Virus record (IMG/VR): IMGVR_UViG_3300001450_000128
Span: 1-33,772 of that record
Direction: 5' to 3' (one strand)
Origin: a virus
Length of the DNA stretch: 33,772 nucleotides
Part shown: piece by piece, positions 24,018 through 30,894 of the stretch
Position numbering within the stretch: the first letter of the stretch is position 1
Layout: every line of letters starts with the position of its first letter
Made by a program: the position numbers and the translations under genes
Notes under the pieces: generated by a model
Database searches by the model: none
What the model was told of the DNA's origin: nothing
The model's input: the letters and a program-made list of their open reading frames with translations, nothing else

Positions 24018-25649
24018 ATGAATTTATTTGAAGGAATGGGAGAAACAAACAGAAGCCACGAAAATAAGGCTTTAATCTCCAAATGGTCCAGAACGGGCCT
24101 ATTAGAAGGACTTGGTGACAAACAAGAAGAGGCAACAGTGTCTGTTCTTTTAGAGAACCAAGCAAAACAGCTTTTGAAAGAGGGGTCTGCTACAACAGCT
24201 GGTACTGCAGGTGCCGGATATGAGCAGTGGACAGGAGTAGCTCTTCCTTTGATCAGGAGAGTTTATGCGGAGATCGCAGCAAAGGAATTTGTCAGCGTTC
24301 AACCAATGAACTTACCATCAGGACTAGTATTCTACCTAGATTTCAAATACGCTAACGATAAAAATCCATTTGGATTCGCTCCAACGGAGAAAAACCAAAC
24401 TGGTACACTACAAGGTGTCACTGACACTACTGCTGATCCATCTGATGGACTTTACGGAGCAGGTCGATTTGGATATTCAATTAACAACCAAATTGCAACA
24501 ACTGGACATACAATCCACACTGGATCTGTAGGTGTTGACACTGTACTTTACGATGGTGATTTTACAGCATCAATTGCTAATTACCATACAGTAATTGTTC
24601 CTACTGCATCTCTTTCCTCTTCTAACGGAACTGGATTAGACAAAGAAGCAGTTAGATCATTCCAACTACTATCTGGTTCAGTTGAGTTAGACGTCATTGA
24701 AAAGTTTACTCAAATCGTTGGTGGAAACGTACAATTCGTTGTAGCATCTGAATCATTAGCACCAGCTACACATGTGACACTTAGTCCTTTCCGTGCAGCA
24801 ATTTCATTCTCAGTACAACCTACGAATGATGATAGAGGTGACTTCGAGGCTAAACCAGTATCTGCTACAAACAGAGACTTGGATACAGACTTGAATATCC
24901 CAAGCATTGAATTGCAAATGAGAAGTATTCCGGTAACTGCTAAGACTCGTAAGTTGAAAGCAAGCTGGACTCCTGAGTTCGCTCAAGACCTTAACGCATA
25001 CCATTCAGTAGATGCTGAAGGTGAGTTGACTTCTATGTTATCTGAGTATGTCTCTATGGAGATTGACTTAGAGATCTTAGACATGTTGATTTCATCAGCT
25101 GCTTCTACAGACTTCTGGTCTGCTAAAGTAGGTCAAGAGTTTAACTCTGCTACTAATCTATTCGAGGCATCACAATTTAGTGGTCAAGCATATATCCAAG
25201 GTACTTGGTTTGCTACTTTAGGTACTAAAGTACAGAAAGTATCTAACGAGATCCATGCTAAGACTCTGAGAGGTGGAGCTAACTTCTTAGTTTGTTCTCC
25301 AAAAATCTCAACTATCCTTGAGTCAATTCCTGGATATGCTGCGACTGACGGAACAGGCAAGATGAAATATGCAATGGGTGTAAGACAAGTAGGTGCTATT
25401 AATAACGCTTATGATGTTTACAAAAACCCTTACATGCAAGAGAATACCATCTTGATGGGATTCAGAGGAAGCCAGTTCTTAGAGACTGGAGCAGTATACG
25501 CACCATACGTGCCATTAATGCTTACTCCTCTTGTTTACGATCCAAAGAATTTTACTCCAAGAAGAGGTGTAATGACAAGATATGCAAAACTTGTTACTAG
25601 ACCAGAATTCTACGGTAAGATTAACGTTGCAGATCTAAACGTGCTGTAA
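24018..25649 (+). CDS. Major capsid protein (T4 gp23-like)
   Basis: The 543-residue protein is the main shell subunit (HK97 fold), close to T4 gp23 at 521 residues. Family stretches include the N-terminal NKALISKWSRTGLLEGL, the conserved YEQWTGVALPLIRRVYAEIA, VQPMNLPSGLVFYLDFKYAN, RKLKASWTPEFAQDLNAYHS, and the C-terminal MQENTILMGFRGS and MTRYAKLVTRPEFYG. T4 gp23 loses its first 65 residues to gp21. Here LKE followed by GSATTAG (cut after residue 55) is a good equivalent, with LLE at 28-30 an alternative. Codon use is smoother than in neighbours, as in a highly expressed gene. A strong terminator follows 23 bases after the stop. Confidence 0.96.
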   Translation: MNLFEGMGETNRSHENKALISKWSRTGLLEGLGDKQEEATVSVLLENQAKQLLKEGSATTAGTAGAGYEQWTGVALPLIRRVYAEIAAKEFVSVQPMNLPSGLVFYLDFKYANDKNPFGFAPTEKNQTGTLQGVTDTTADPSDGLYGAGRFGYSINNQIATTGHTIHTGSVGVDTVLYDGDFTASIANYHTVIVPTASLSSSNGTGLDKEAVRSFQLLSGSVELDVIEKFTQIVGGNVQFVVASESLAPATHVTLSPFRAAISFSVQPTNDDRGDFEAKPVSATNRDLDTDLNIPSIELQMRSIPVTAKTRKLKASWTPEFAQDLNAYHSVDAEGELTSMLSEYVSMEIDLEILDMLISSAASTDFWSAKVGQEFNSATNLFEASQFSGQAYIQGTWFATLGTKVQKVSNEIHAKTLRGGANFLVCSPKISTILESIPGYAATDGTGKMKYAMGVRQVGAINNAYDVYKNPYMQENTILMGFRGSQFLETGAVYAPYVPLMLTPLVYDPKNFTPRRGVMTRYAKLVTRPEFYGKINVADLNVL

Positions 25650-25672
25650 GAAGCATAACCGCATAATTAATT

Positions 25673-25699
25673 AGCCCCTCTTCGGAGGGGCTTTTTTTT
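25673..25699 (+). terminator. Rho-independent terminator after the major capsid gene
   Basis: A perfect 8-base-pair stem AGCCCCTC / GAGGGGCT with a TTCG tetraloop is followed by a run of eight T. It closes the head operon and insulates the small-gene cassette from late read-through. Confidence 0.95.
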
Positions 25700-25720
25700 G
25701 GAAAATAATTAGGTAAACTG

Positions 25721-25761
25721 TTGCATATTCGGATCTTTGTCCTGATCTTTACAATGTAAAG
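25721..25761 (+). promoter_or_regulatory. 41-base regulatory element, copy 1
   Basis: The first of three equal-length copies starts with TTGCA and ends with the dyad CTTTAC-AAT-GTAAAG. It shares TCCTGATCTTTAC with the others, but its middle differs (GGATCTTTG in place of the AATAAAG form). It ends 14 bases before ATG 25776. A promoter plus operator of a non-late class is likely. Confidence 0.6.
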
Positions 25762-25775
25762 AAAGAGAAAAAGAT

Positions 25776-26000
25776 ATGATTAGAAAGAAACAAGAACAAA
25801 AAGAAATTATAATTGATCTAACCGGACCGGATGGTAATGCATTCTCCTTAATAGCAACTGCAAAAAGATTGGCTAGAAAAATAGGATTAGATGAGTTTCA
25901 GGTAGATGAGATTGCATTAGAAATGATGGAAGGAGATTATGAAAATCTTATTCAAGTATTTGATAAACATTTTGGAACCTTTGTAATATTAGAAAGATGA
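25776..26000 (+). CDS. Unrecognised 74-residue small phage protein
   Basis: The sequence IIDLTGPDGNAFSLIATAKR, then IALEMMEGDYENLIQVFDKH and a final FVILER, matches a small conserved protein I have seen in marine phages without a known function. It appears to be one compact alpha/beta domain. It is the first gene of the cassette, is preceded by copy 1 of the 41-base element and a purine-rich GAAAGAGAAAAAG stretch that may serve ribosome binding, and overlaps the next gene by ATGA. Confidence 0.72.
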   Translation: MIRKKQEQKEIIIDLTGPDGNAFSLIATAKRLARKIGLDEFQVDEIALEMMEGDYENLIQVFDKHFGTFVILER

Positions 26001-26188
26001 ACCACCACGCAGAATTAGGAAACCAACATCGAGCATTGCTCAAACAGTTAGAGCTTGCAAAACAGTTTATGGAAAAAAAACGTAAACACTCAAAAGCTAA
26101 TCGAAACAGTGACTCAGCTCGATTTGCATTTCAAGACGCAATCGGATTAGTTAACCAATTAGAAAAAAAATTATGGAAATTTTCGTAA
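25997..26188 (+). CDS. Unrecognised 63-residue small helical protein
   Basis: A short, basic, fully helical protein (LLKQLELAKQFMEKKRKHSK) with a possible coiled-coil hairpin. The start overlaps the previous stop (ATGA), supporting co-translation. No motif suggests a function. It ends 6 bases before the TTGCA of element copy 2. Confidence 0.55.
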   Translation: MNHHAELGNQHRALLKQLELAKQFMEKKRKHSKANRNSDSARFAFQDAIGLVNQLEKKLWKFS

Positions 26189-26194
26189 AAAAGG

Positions 26195-26235
26195 TTGCAA
26201 TTACGAAATAAAGTCCTGACCTTTACTATGTAAAG
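26195..26235 (+). promoter_or_regulatory. 41-base regulatory element, copy 2
   Basis: TTGCA, then AAATAAAGTCCTGACC and the dyad CTTTAC-TAT-GTAAAG. It is followed by GGGAAAGATAATTAA, which is nearly repeated after copy 3, so similarity extends downstream. It lies 24 bases before ATG 26260. Confidence 0.65.
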
Positions 26236-26259
26236 GGAAAGATAATTAAAACAAAAGAT

Positions 26260-26529
26260 ATGCAAAACAAACCAAAATACACAATCACAAAAGAGATGAA
26301 AGGTCGAGAGACTATCGAATACAAAGGCTTATCGGGTGGGAAGATCCACTTTGATGAGATGGTGGAATATCGTGATTATGGTAACGGTCCAGAATTCTAT
26401 CAAAGATATTGGGCCAAGCATGATTGTAGAGAGTTTACAGACATAGGTCGTAATTACTTTACTTATGAGACTAGAGAGGCTTATATGAGAGCTAAGAGAT
26501 ACGCAAGAAAGAATCAAACTTTAAGATAA
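26260..26529 (+). CDS. Unrecognised 89-residue small protein
   Basis: A charged protein rich in Tyr, Arg and Glu, with a beta-like first half (YKGLSGGKIHFDEMVEYRDY) and a helical basic end (TREAYMRAKRYARKNQTLR). No family is recognised. It follows element copy 2 and is separated by 5 bases from the next gene, so both probably share one transcript. Confidence 0.6.
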   Translation: MQNKPKYTITKEMKGRETIEYKGLSGGKIHFDEMVEYRDYGNGPEFYQRYWAKHDCREFTDIGRNYFTYETREAYMRAKRYARKNQTLR

Positions 26530-26534
26530 GAGAT

Positions 26535-26768
26535 ATGACACAAGAAGATAGAATATACCATCTATTTAATAGAGTTAGAGATTACATAGAAAAAGAGTGG
26601 GGTACTACTACCAGAGGTGCAGCAGAGAACATCCAAGGTTTCATGAGAGATGAATGTATGGAGTATAACATGGATAAGTACGAATGGGAGTATATCTCAG
26701 CTACTAGAAGACTTGCTAAGCTTCGTGAGTATTTTCATACATTGAAAAATCAGAATGTTTTTCCATAA
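26535..26768 (+). CDS. Unrecognised 77-residue small protein
   Basis: A small helical protein rich in Arg, Glu and Tyr (RIYHLFNRVRDYIEKEWGTT, then a helix with YEWEYISATRRLAKLREYF). It lacks membrane segments and known motifs. It starts 5 bases after its neighbour and ends just before element copy 3. Composition resembles small phage proteins that act on host factors, but nothing specific supports that. Confidence 0.58.
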   Translation: MTQEDRIYHLFNRVRDYIEKEWGTTTRGAAENIQGFMRDECMEYNMDKYEWEYISATRRLAKLREYFHTLKNQNVFP

Positions 26769-26772
26769 AAAG

Positions 26773-26813
26773 TTGCAATCCTGGAATAAAGTCCTGATCT
26801 TTACTATGTAAAG
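26773..26813 (+). promoter_or_regulatory. 41-base regulatory element, copy 3
   Basis: TTGCA, then GGAATAAAGTCCTGAT and the dyad CTTTAC-TAT-GTAAAG. It differs from copy 2 at only a few positions, and similarity continues through AGAAAGATAATTAA. It lies 31 bases before ATG 26845. Confidence 0.65.
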
Positions 26814-26844
26814 AGAAAGATAATTAATAACAAATAATCACAAT

Positions 26845-27171
26845 ATGAACAAGAATATCAGTAACAAAACAGTCGACATTAACGACTACGAAACAAGAAA
26901 GGCATTACAAGCAATGTCGTCAGAAGAATTGAGGAGAATCAACAAGTATGTTGTTGGAATCTTAAAAACTCGAAAAGCATCTAAAATTGCAGAAGTTAAA
27001 CAAGAGTTAGTAGAAGGCTCTCCGTGTAATGTTAACCATCCAAAACTAAGCTACAGACACGATCTTATCTTAACCAAGATCAACAAGACTCGTGGAGTTG
27101 TAAAAGCAGAAGGAGCTGGTCGATTTGATCAAGGTTGGAATGTTCCATTACAAATGATCGAAATGAAGTAA
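26845..27171 (+). CDS. Unrecognised 108-residue small protein
   Basis: The first half is helical and charged (TRKALQAMSSEELRRINKYV). The second half reads as a small beta domain (SPCNVNHPKLSYRHDLILTK, then TRGVVKAEGAGRFDQGWNVP), a pattern seen in small barrel-like nucleic-acid-binding proteins, though this is only a resemblance. It is the last gene of the cassette, follows element copy 3, and is closed by a terminator 20 bases after its stop. Confidence 0.62.
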   Translation: MNKNISNKTVDINDYETRKALQAMSSEELRRINKYVVGILKTRKASKIAEVKQELVEGSPCNVNHPKLSYRHDLILTKINKTRGVVKAEGAGRFDQGWNVPLQMIEMK

Positions 27172-27191
27172 ACACCCATTCTTTATAAGAT

Positions 27192-27214
27192 AACCCTCTT
27201 CGGAGGGTTTTTTT
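27192..27214 (+). terminator. Rho-independent terminator closing the small-gene cassette
   Basis: A perfect 7-base-pair stem AACCCTC / GAGGGTT with a TTCG loop runs into seven T. Its core CCCTC-TTCG-GAGGG is the same as in the terminator after gp23. Confidence 0.93.
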
Positions 27215-27226
27215 ATATCCCACAAC

Positions 27227-27234
27227 TATTTATA
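27227..27234 (+). promoter_or_regulatory. Candidate late promoter core TATTTATA before phoH
   Basis: It lies directly downstream of the cassette terminator and 20 bases before ATG 27255, in the extended form CTATTTATATAAA. The position just after a terminator is what a fresh promoter for the next operon would need. Confidence 0.6.
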
Positions 27235-27254
27235 TAAAACAACAATGTTACACC

Positions 27255-27953
27255 ATGACAGATTATAATCGCACAAACGAAGCACAAGAGACTTTTAAAG
27301 CAAAGCGTAAACCAAAGAACCCAATCAAGTTCAACATCCAACTAAACGAAGAGCAAAAACTAGCTAAGGATAGCATTTTTAACAACACCGTGACTGTACT
27401 TAAAGGTAGAGCAGGATCTGGAAAGTCGTTATTAGCTGCCAACGTAGCTTTAGATCTTTTGTTTAGAAAAGAAGTAGAGAAGGTCATTATAACAAGACCA
27501 CCCGTAGGCGCAGGTCCTGATATAGGATTTCTTCCAGGAGACATCAATCAAAAATTAGCACCCTTTACAGCACCAGTTTACGAAAACATGTATAGACTGT
27601 ATAAAAAAGAAGCAATCGAAAAGTGTGTAGAAGATGGAAAGATTGAAATACTTCCAGTAAACTTTATGCGAGGTCGTAATTTTACTAATTGCTTAGTAGT
27701 TGCAGATGAATCACAAAACCTTACAGACACACAAACTGAGTTAATACTAACGAGAATATGCTCAGGAAGTAAAGTGATCTTTTGTGGAGATAATGCTCAA
27801 ATTGATCTTCGAGAAAAGAAAACCTCAGGATTTGACTTTATGTGTAAACACCTTGTTAATATTAAAAGCTTTAATGTGATACAACTACTAAAAAGCCATA
27901 GACATGGAATTGTAGACTCGATTATTGACGTCTATAAAAACTTCCGCAGTTAA
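27255..27953 (+). CDS. phoH: PhoH-like ATPase
   Basis: The 232-residue protein contains a P-loop GRAGSGKS (51-58), the PhoH-typical RPPVGAGPDIGFLPGD (81-96), and Walker B plus the following Gln-Asn in VADESQNLT (149-157). PhoH proteins are cytoplasmic ATPases related to the N-terminal part of RecD-type helicases. They are common in marine phages, but their role in infection is not settled. I chose ATG 27255 as the first in-frame start; an ATG at 27245 is out of frame. The gene sits between the small-gene cassette and the neck genes and is preceded by a late-promoter-like octamer, so it may be expressed late. Confidence 0.93.
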   Translation: MTDYNRTNEAQETFKAKRKPKNPIKFNIQLNEEQKLAKDSIFNNTVTVLKGRAGSGKSLLAANVALDLLFRKEVEKVIITRPPVGAGPDIGFLPGDINQKLAPFTAPVYENMYRLYKKEAIEKCVEDGKIEILPVNFMRGRNFTNCLVVADESQNLTDTQTELILTRICSGSKVIFCGDNAQIDLREKKTSGFDFMCKHLVNIKSFNVIQLLKSHRHGIVDSIIDVYKNFRS

Positions 27954-27977
27954 CATACCTCAAACCAAATTCGTAAC

Positions 27978-27985
27978 TATTTATA
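27978..27985 (+). promoter_or_regulatory. Candidate late promoter core TATTTATA before gp13
   Basis: It lies in the 50-base gap after phoH, 18 bases before ATG 28004, in AACTATTTATAGG context. It would drive the neck and connector operon. Confidence 0.58.
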
Positions 27986-28003
27986 GGTAAAAGCTAGTAA
28001 CTT

Positions 28004-29185
28004 ATGAGTAGTGTACCAATATGGCCCGGATCGAGCTCGTTTACAACAGTCTCAGCATCTTATTATGACAGTCCATCAGTAGGACCAAAACCAACTCCCT
28101 TTGGTTTCTACGATAACGATCCAACATTTAAAACACAAGCAGATGGTGTAGCAGATTACTGTGCTAAGAGTCTTGGATATCCTATTATGGATGTTGAACT
28201 TCAAGACCTTAACTTCTTTGCAGCCTTTGAAGAATCTATAACAAAGTTTAGCTCAATGGTTAATATGTATAATGCTAAAGATTACATACTAACTCTACAA
28301 GGCACATCAACAGCATCTAATGCTAGCAGCAGAACTGTAACACCTAACCTCGGACGTACAATTGCAATGGCTAAAACTTATGGTTCAGAGATTGGATCAG
28401 GTGGTGATGTAGATTGGAAGCGTGGACATATAGAGGTTACAGCAGCATCACAGAGTTATGATCTAAATGCACTGTATGCAGATGTGAGTGAGTCTGGAAA
28501 AAAAATAGAAATCAAGAGAGTCTTTCATAATCCACCTCCAGCAATCACAAGATACTTTGATCCACAAACTGATACCGGAGCTGGATCGCAAACTATGTTA
28601 GATGGCTTTGGTTGGGGGTCATACTCACCAGCTGTATCTTTTTTAGTGATGCCTATATATGCCGATTTATTGCGAATGCAAGCAATTGAGATGAATGATC
28701 AAATTAGAAAATCCGGATATTCATTTGAAATACAAAACAACAAACTTAAAATATTCCCAATTCCAGAATCAACATATACATTGTTTTTTGATTATGTCTT
28801 AGTTGAAGATAGAAACAATCCGCTAAAAGAGCCTACAGGGTCGGTTAGTGATCTAGCAAATGTACCTTACAATCGAATACGATTTGGCGATATAAGAGAT
28901 GTAGGGGTTCAATGGATATATGAGTATACTTTAGGCTCTTCTTTGACTACTTTGGGATTGGTTAGAGGAAAATATACAACTGTACCAATTCCAGGATCTG
29001 AAACAACACTTAATGGAGCTGATTTAATATCACAAGGAACGGAAAGAAAAACACAACTTATAACAGATTTAAAAGAAATACTATTAGCAATGGGTCGTGA
29101 GACTTCGATGCAAGCAGAAGCAACAATTGCTACAGCAATGTCAACTACATTGGCAAAGGTTCCAAATCACATTTACATAAAATAA
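28004..29185 (+). CDS. Neck protein, T4 gp13-like
   Basis: The 393-residue protein probably joins the portal vertex to the neck as part of head completion. Family-like stretches are VADYCAKSLGYPIMDVELQD (residues 45-64), then FFAAFEESITKFSSMVNMYN, and a C-terminal region with YADLLRMQAIEMNDQIRKSG and FEIQNNKLKIFPIPESTYTL, as in gp13 of marine T4-like phages. T4 gp13 is 309 residues, so this version is longer, mostly in a Gly/Thr/Ser loop region. The two following genes look like gp14 and gp15, giving the expected 13-14-15 order. One base separates it from gp14. Confidence 0.75.
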   Translation: MSSVPIWPGSSSFTTVSASYYDSPSVGPKPTPFGFYDNDPTFKTQADGVADYCAKSLGYPIMDVELQDLNFFAAFEESITKFSSMVNMYNAKDYILTLQGTSTASNASSRTVTPNLGRTIAMAKTYGSEIGSGGDVDWKRGHIEVTAASQSYDLNALYADVSESGKKIEIKRVFHNPPPAITRYFDPQTDTGAGSQTMLDGFGWGSYSPAVSFLVMPIYADLLRMQAIEMNDQIRKSGYSFEIQNNKLKIFPIPESTYTLFFDYVLVEDRNNPLKEPTGSVSDLANVPYNRIRFGDIRDVGVQWIYEYTLGSSLTTLGLVRGKYTTVPIPGSETTLNGADLISQGTERKTQLITDLKEILLAMGRETSMQAEATIATAMSTTLAKVPNHIYIK

Positions 29186-29186
29186 T

Positions 29187-29690
29187 ATGGCTTTATTTGG
29201 AAGACAGAGAGATATCGATATGTTAGTCGGAATTAACCGAGAACTACTCAACGACGTAATTGAGCAGCAAGTAGATTTCTATAAACCATACCTACCTGAC
29301 ACAAAGTCCAAAGACACTGCTAACTTGTATGGAGAAGCTTCAGCTCAAAAAACATGGCATCGTCCAGTTAGACTAAACAGCTTAGTAACATATGAACCAG
29401 ATAGCCCAATACAAGATGACCAGTTTTTGGATTTTAACAGACCAGTAACTTTTGCATTCTTGCGAGATGATTTAACGCCTATGAACCTAGTAATGGAGTT
29501 AGGTGATATTATAGAATACAGAAACAAATACTTTGAAGTGGATGATATCAACGAAGGTCAGTTTATTTTAGGTAAAGATAAAAACCATCCAAAGAGTGTT
29601 GGCACCGATTTTGGTAGAAGTATTTCAATCTTAGCTGTTACACACCAAACAAACCAACAAAGATTACAAATCGCTAAAGCAAGATTATAA
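29187..29690 (+). CDS. Neck protein, T4 gp14-like
   Basis: The 167-residue protein starts MALFGRQRDIDMLVGINREL. Its best family signal is ELGDIIEYRNKYFEVDDINE followed by GQFILGKDKNHP, a segment characteristic of gp14 in marine T4-like phages. In T4, gp13 and gp14 form the neck to which the tail attaches. T4 gp14 is longer (256 residues), and the short size here matches marine relatives as far as I recall. The stop codon overlaps the next start region (TAATG at 29688), suggesting coupling to gp15. Confidence 0.72.
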   Translation: MALFGRQRDIDMLVGINRELLNDVIEQQVDFYKPYLPDTKSKDTANLYGEASAQKTWHRPVRLNSLVTYEPDSPIQDDQFLDFNRPVTFAFLRDDLTPMNLVMELGDIIEYRNKYFEVDDINEGQFILGKDKNHPKSVGTDFGRSISILAVTHQTNQQRLQIAKARL

Positions 29691-30892
29691 TGTATACAAA
29701 AAAAAACCTACCTACATCACAATACGAATTATCTAAAGGCGTTGAGAATAAAGCATTTGGACGCTCTAACGATACACGTAGAGATGATGATAAGATTAAG
29801 GATCTTCAGATAGGCTTGTATGATTTAGATTATTGTATAAAGTGGTACTTTGATAACACCATTAAGCCTCGTGTAGATGATTTTGGACGAGTGGCAGAAG
29901 TACCAGTCGTCTACGGTGGCGGAGAAAAGTGGAAGCAAATACAAGAAGATGGATATCTCAGAGATGTTGGAGGAAAGATACTAAAACCTATTATTTCATA
30001 CAGAAGAACAAACATTGTAAAAAATAGAAATCTTGGAAACAAGATAGATGCTAACTTTCCACAGCTATACAAAGCTCAAGAAGTAAAGTATAATTCTAGA
30101 AACAGATACGATCAATTTAGCACACTCACAAACCTTAAACCAGCACGAAGTTTTGTCAACACTGTAATTCCCGAATACGTAGATTTAACATACGAAATAG
30201 TAATTTGGTCAGATTTTATAGAACATATGAACAGCATCGTTGAATCTGTAATCTATTCAGAAGGTGCATACTGGGGAGAACCAGAACGATTTAAGTTTAG
30301 AACAAAGATAGACGATTTTCAAAACACTACTGATCAGATGGCTGATGCAGATAGGGTTATTAGAACGTCATTTTCATTAACGTTGTTTGGATATATTGTA
30401 CCGGATGTTTTAGTAAAACACCTAAGCAAAAAACTTTCTGACAAAACTAGATCAGTACAACAACTCAACACAGAACTTACTGTAGATGCAGATAGCTCTA
30501 TATTTACAGAAATACAATCTGAAGGAGTTGGAGCAAGTATTGATACAACAGACAGCGTACAGACAGAGTCTTCTCCAGTACCAATAAGTACCGAAATCCC
30601 AGCAGCAACATTAGCATTCTTAGGAACCAACGTAAGTGTACTTGCTACAAGCCAAACTTCAGATACAGCAACATTCCCAGGTAGCTTCTTGACAGCTCCA
30701 AGCGGATTACCTGCAACTAGCAAAAACGACTTTATATTCTTTGTTAATGGCGTAAACTGTGAACCAGCAGCAATATCAAACTTTGTTGATAATGGAAACA
30801 ACACATGTACTGTTACCTTCAACACTTCTGAATTAGGATTCACAATAGCTGCAACTGATGAAGTAGTAGGAACCGGAAAGTTTAACACGTAG
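29690..30892 (+). CDS. Tail sheath stabiliser / tail completion protein, T4 gp15-like, with C-terminal extension
   Basis: Residues 1-265 resemble gp15, the hexameric ring that caps the tail tube and sheath: VPVVYGGGEKWKQIQEDGYL, ISYRRTNIVKNRNLGNKIDA, a central YEIVIWSDFIEHMNSIVESV and RFKFRTKIDDFQNTTDQMAD. T4 gp15 is 272 residues. The extra 130 residues here are Thr/Ser/Ala-rich, followed by an Ig-like beta domain at about 300-400 (FPGSFLTAPSGLPATSKNDF, FIFFVNGVNCEPAAISNFVD). Such a domain could protrude from the neck as a decoration. Assignment as gp15 rests on weak motifs plus gene order. Confidence 0.65.
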   Translation: MYTKKNLPTSQYELSKGVENKAFGRSNDTRRDDDKIKDLQIGLYDLDYCIKWYFDNTIKPRVDDFGRVAEVPVVYGGGEKWKQIQEDGYLRDVGGKILKPIISYRRTNIVKNRNLGNKIDANFPQLYKAQEVKYNSRNRYDQFSTLTNLKPARSFVNTVIPEYVDLTYEIVIWSDFIEHMNSIVESVIYSEGAYWGEPERFKFRTKIDDFQNTTDQMADADRVIRTSFSLTLFGYIVPDVLVKHLSKKLSDKTRSVQQLNTELTVDADSSIFTEIQSEGVGASIDTTDSVQTESSPVPISTEIPAATLAFLGTNVSVLATSQTSDTATFPGSFLTAPSGLPATSKNDFIFFVNGVNCEPAAISNFVDNGNNTCTVTFNTSELGFTIAATDEVVGTGKFNT

Positions 30893-30894
30893 AT

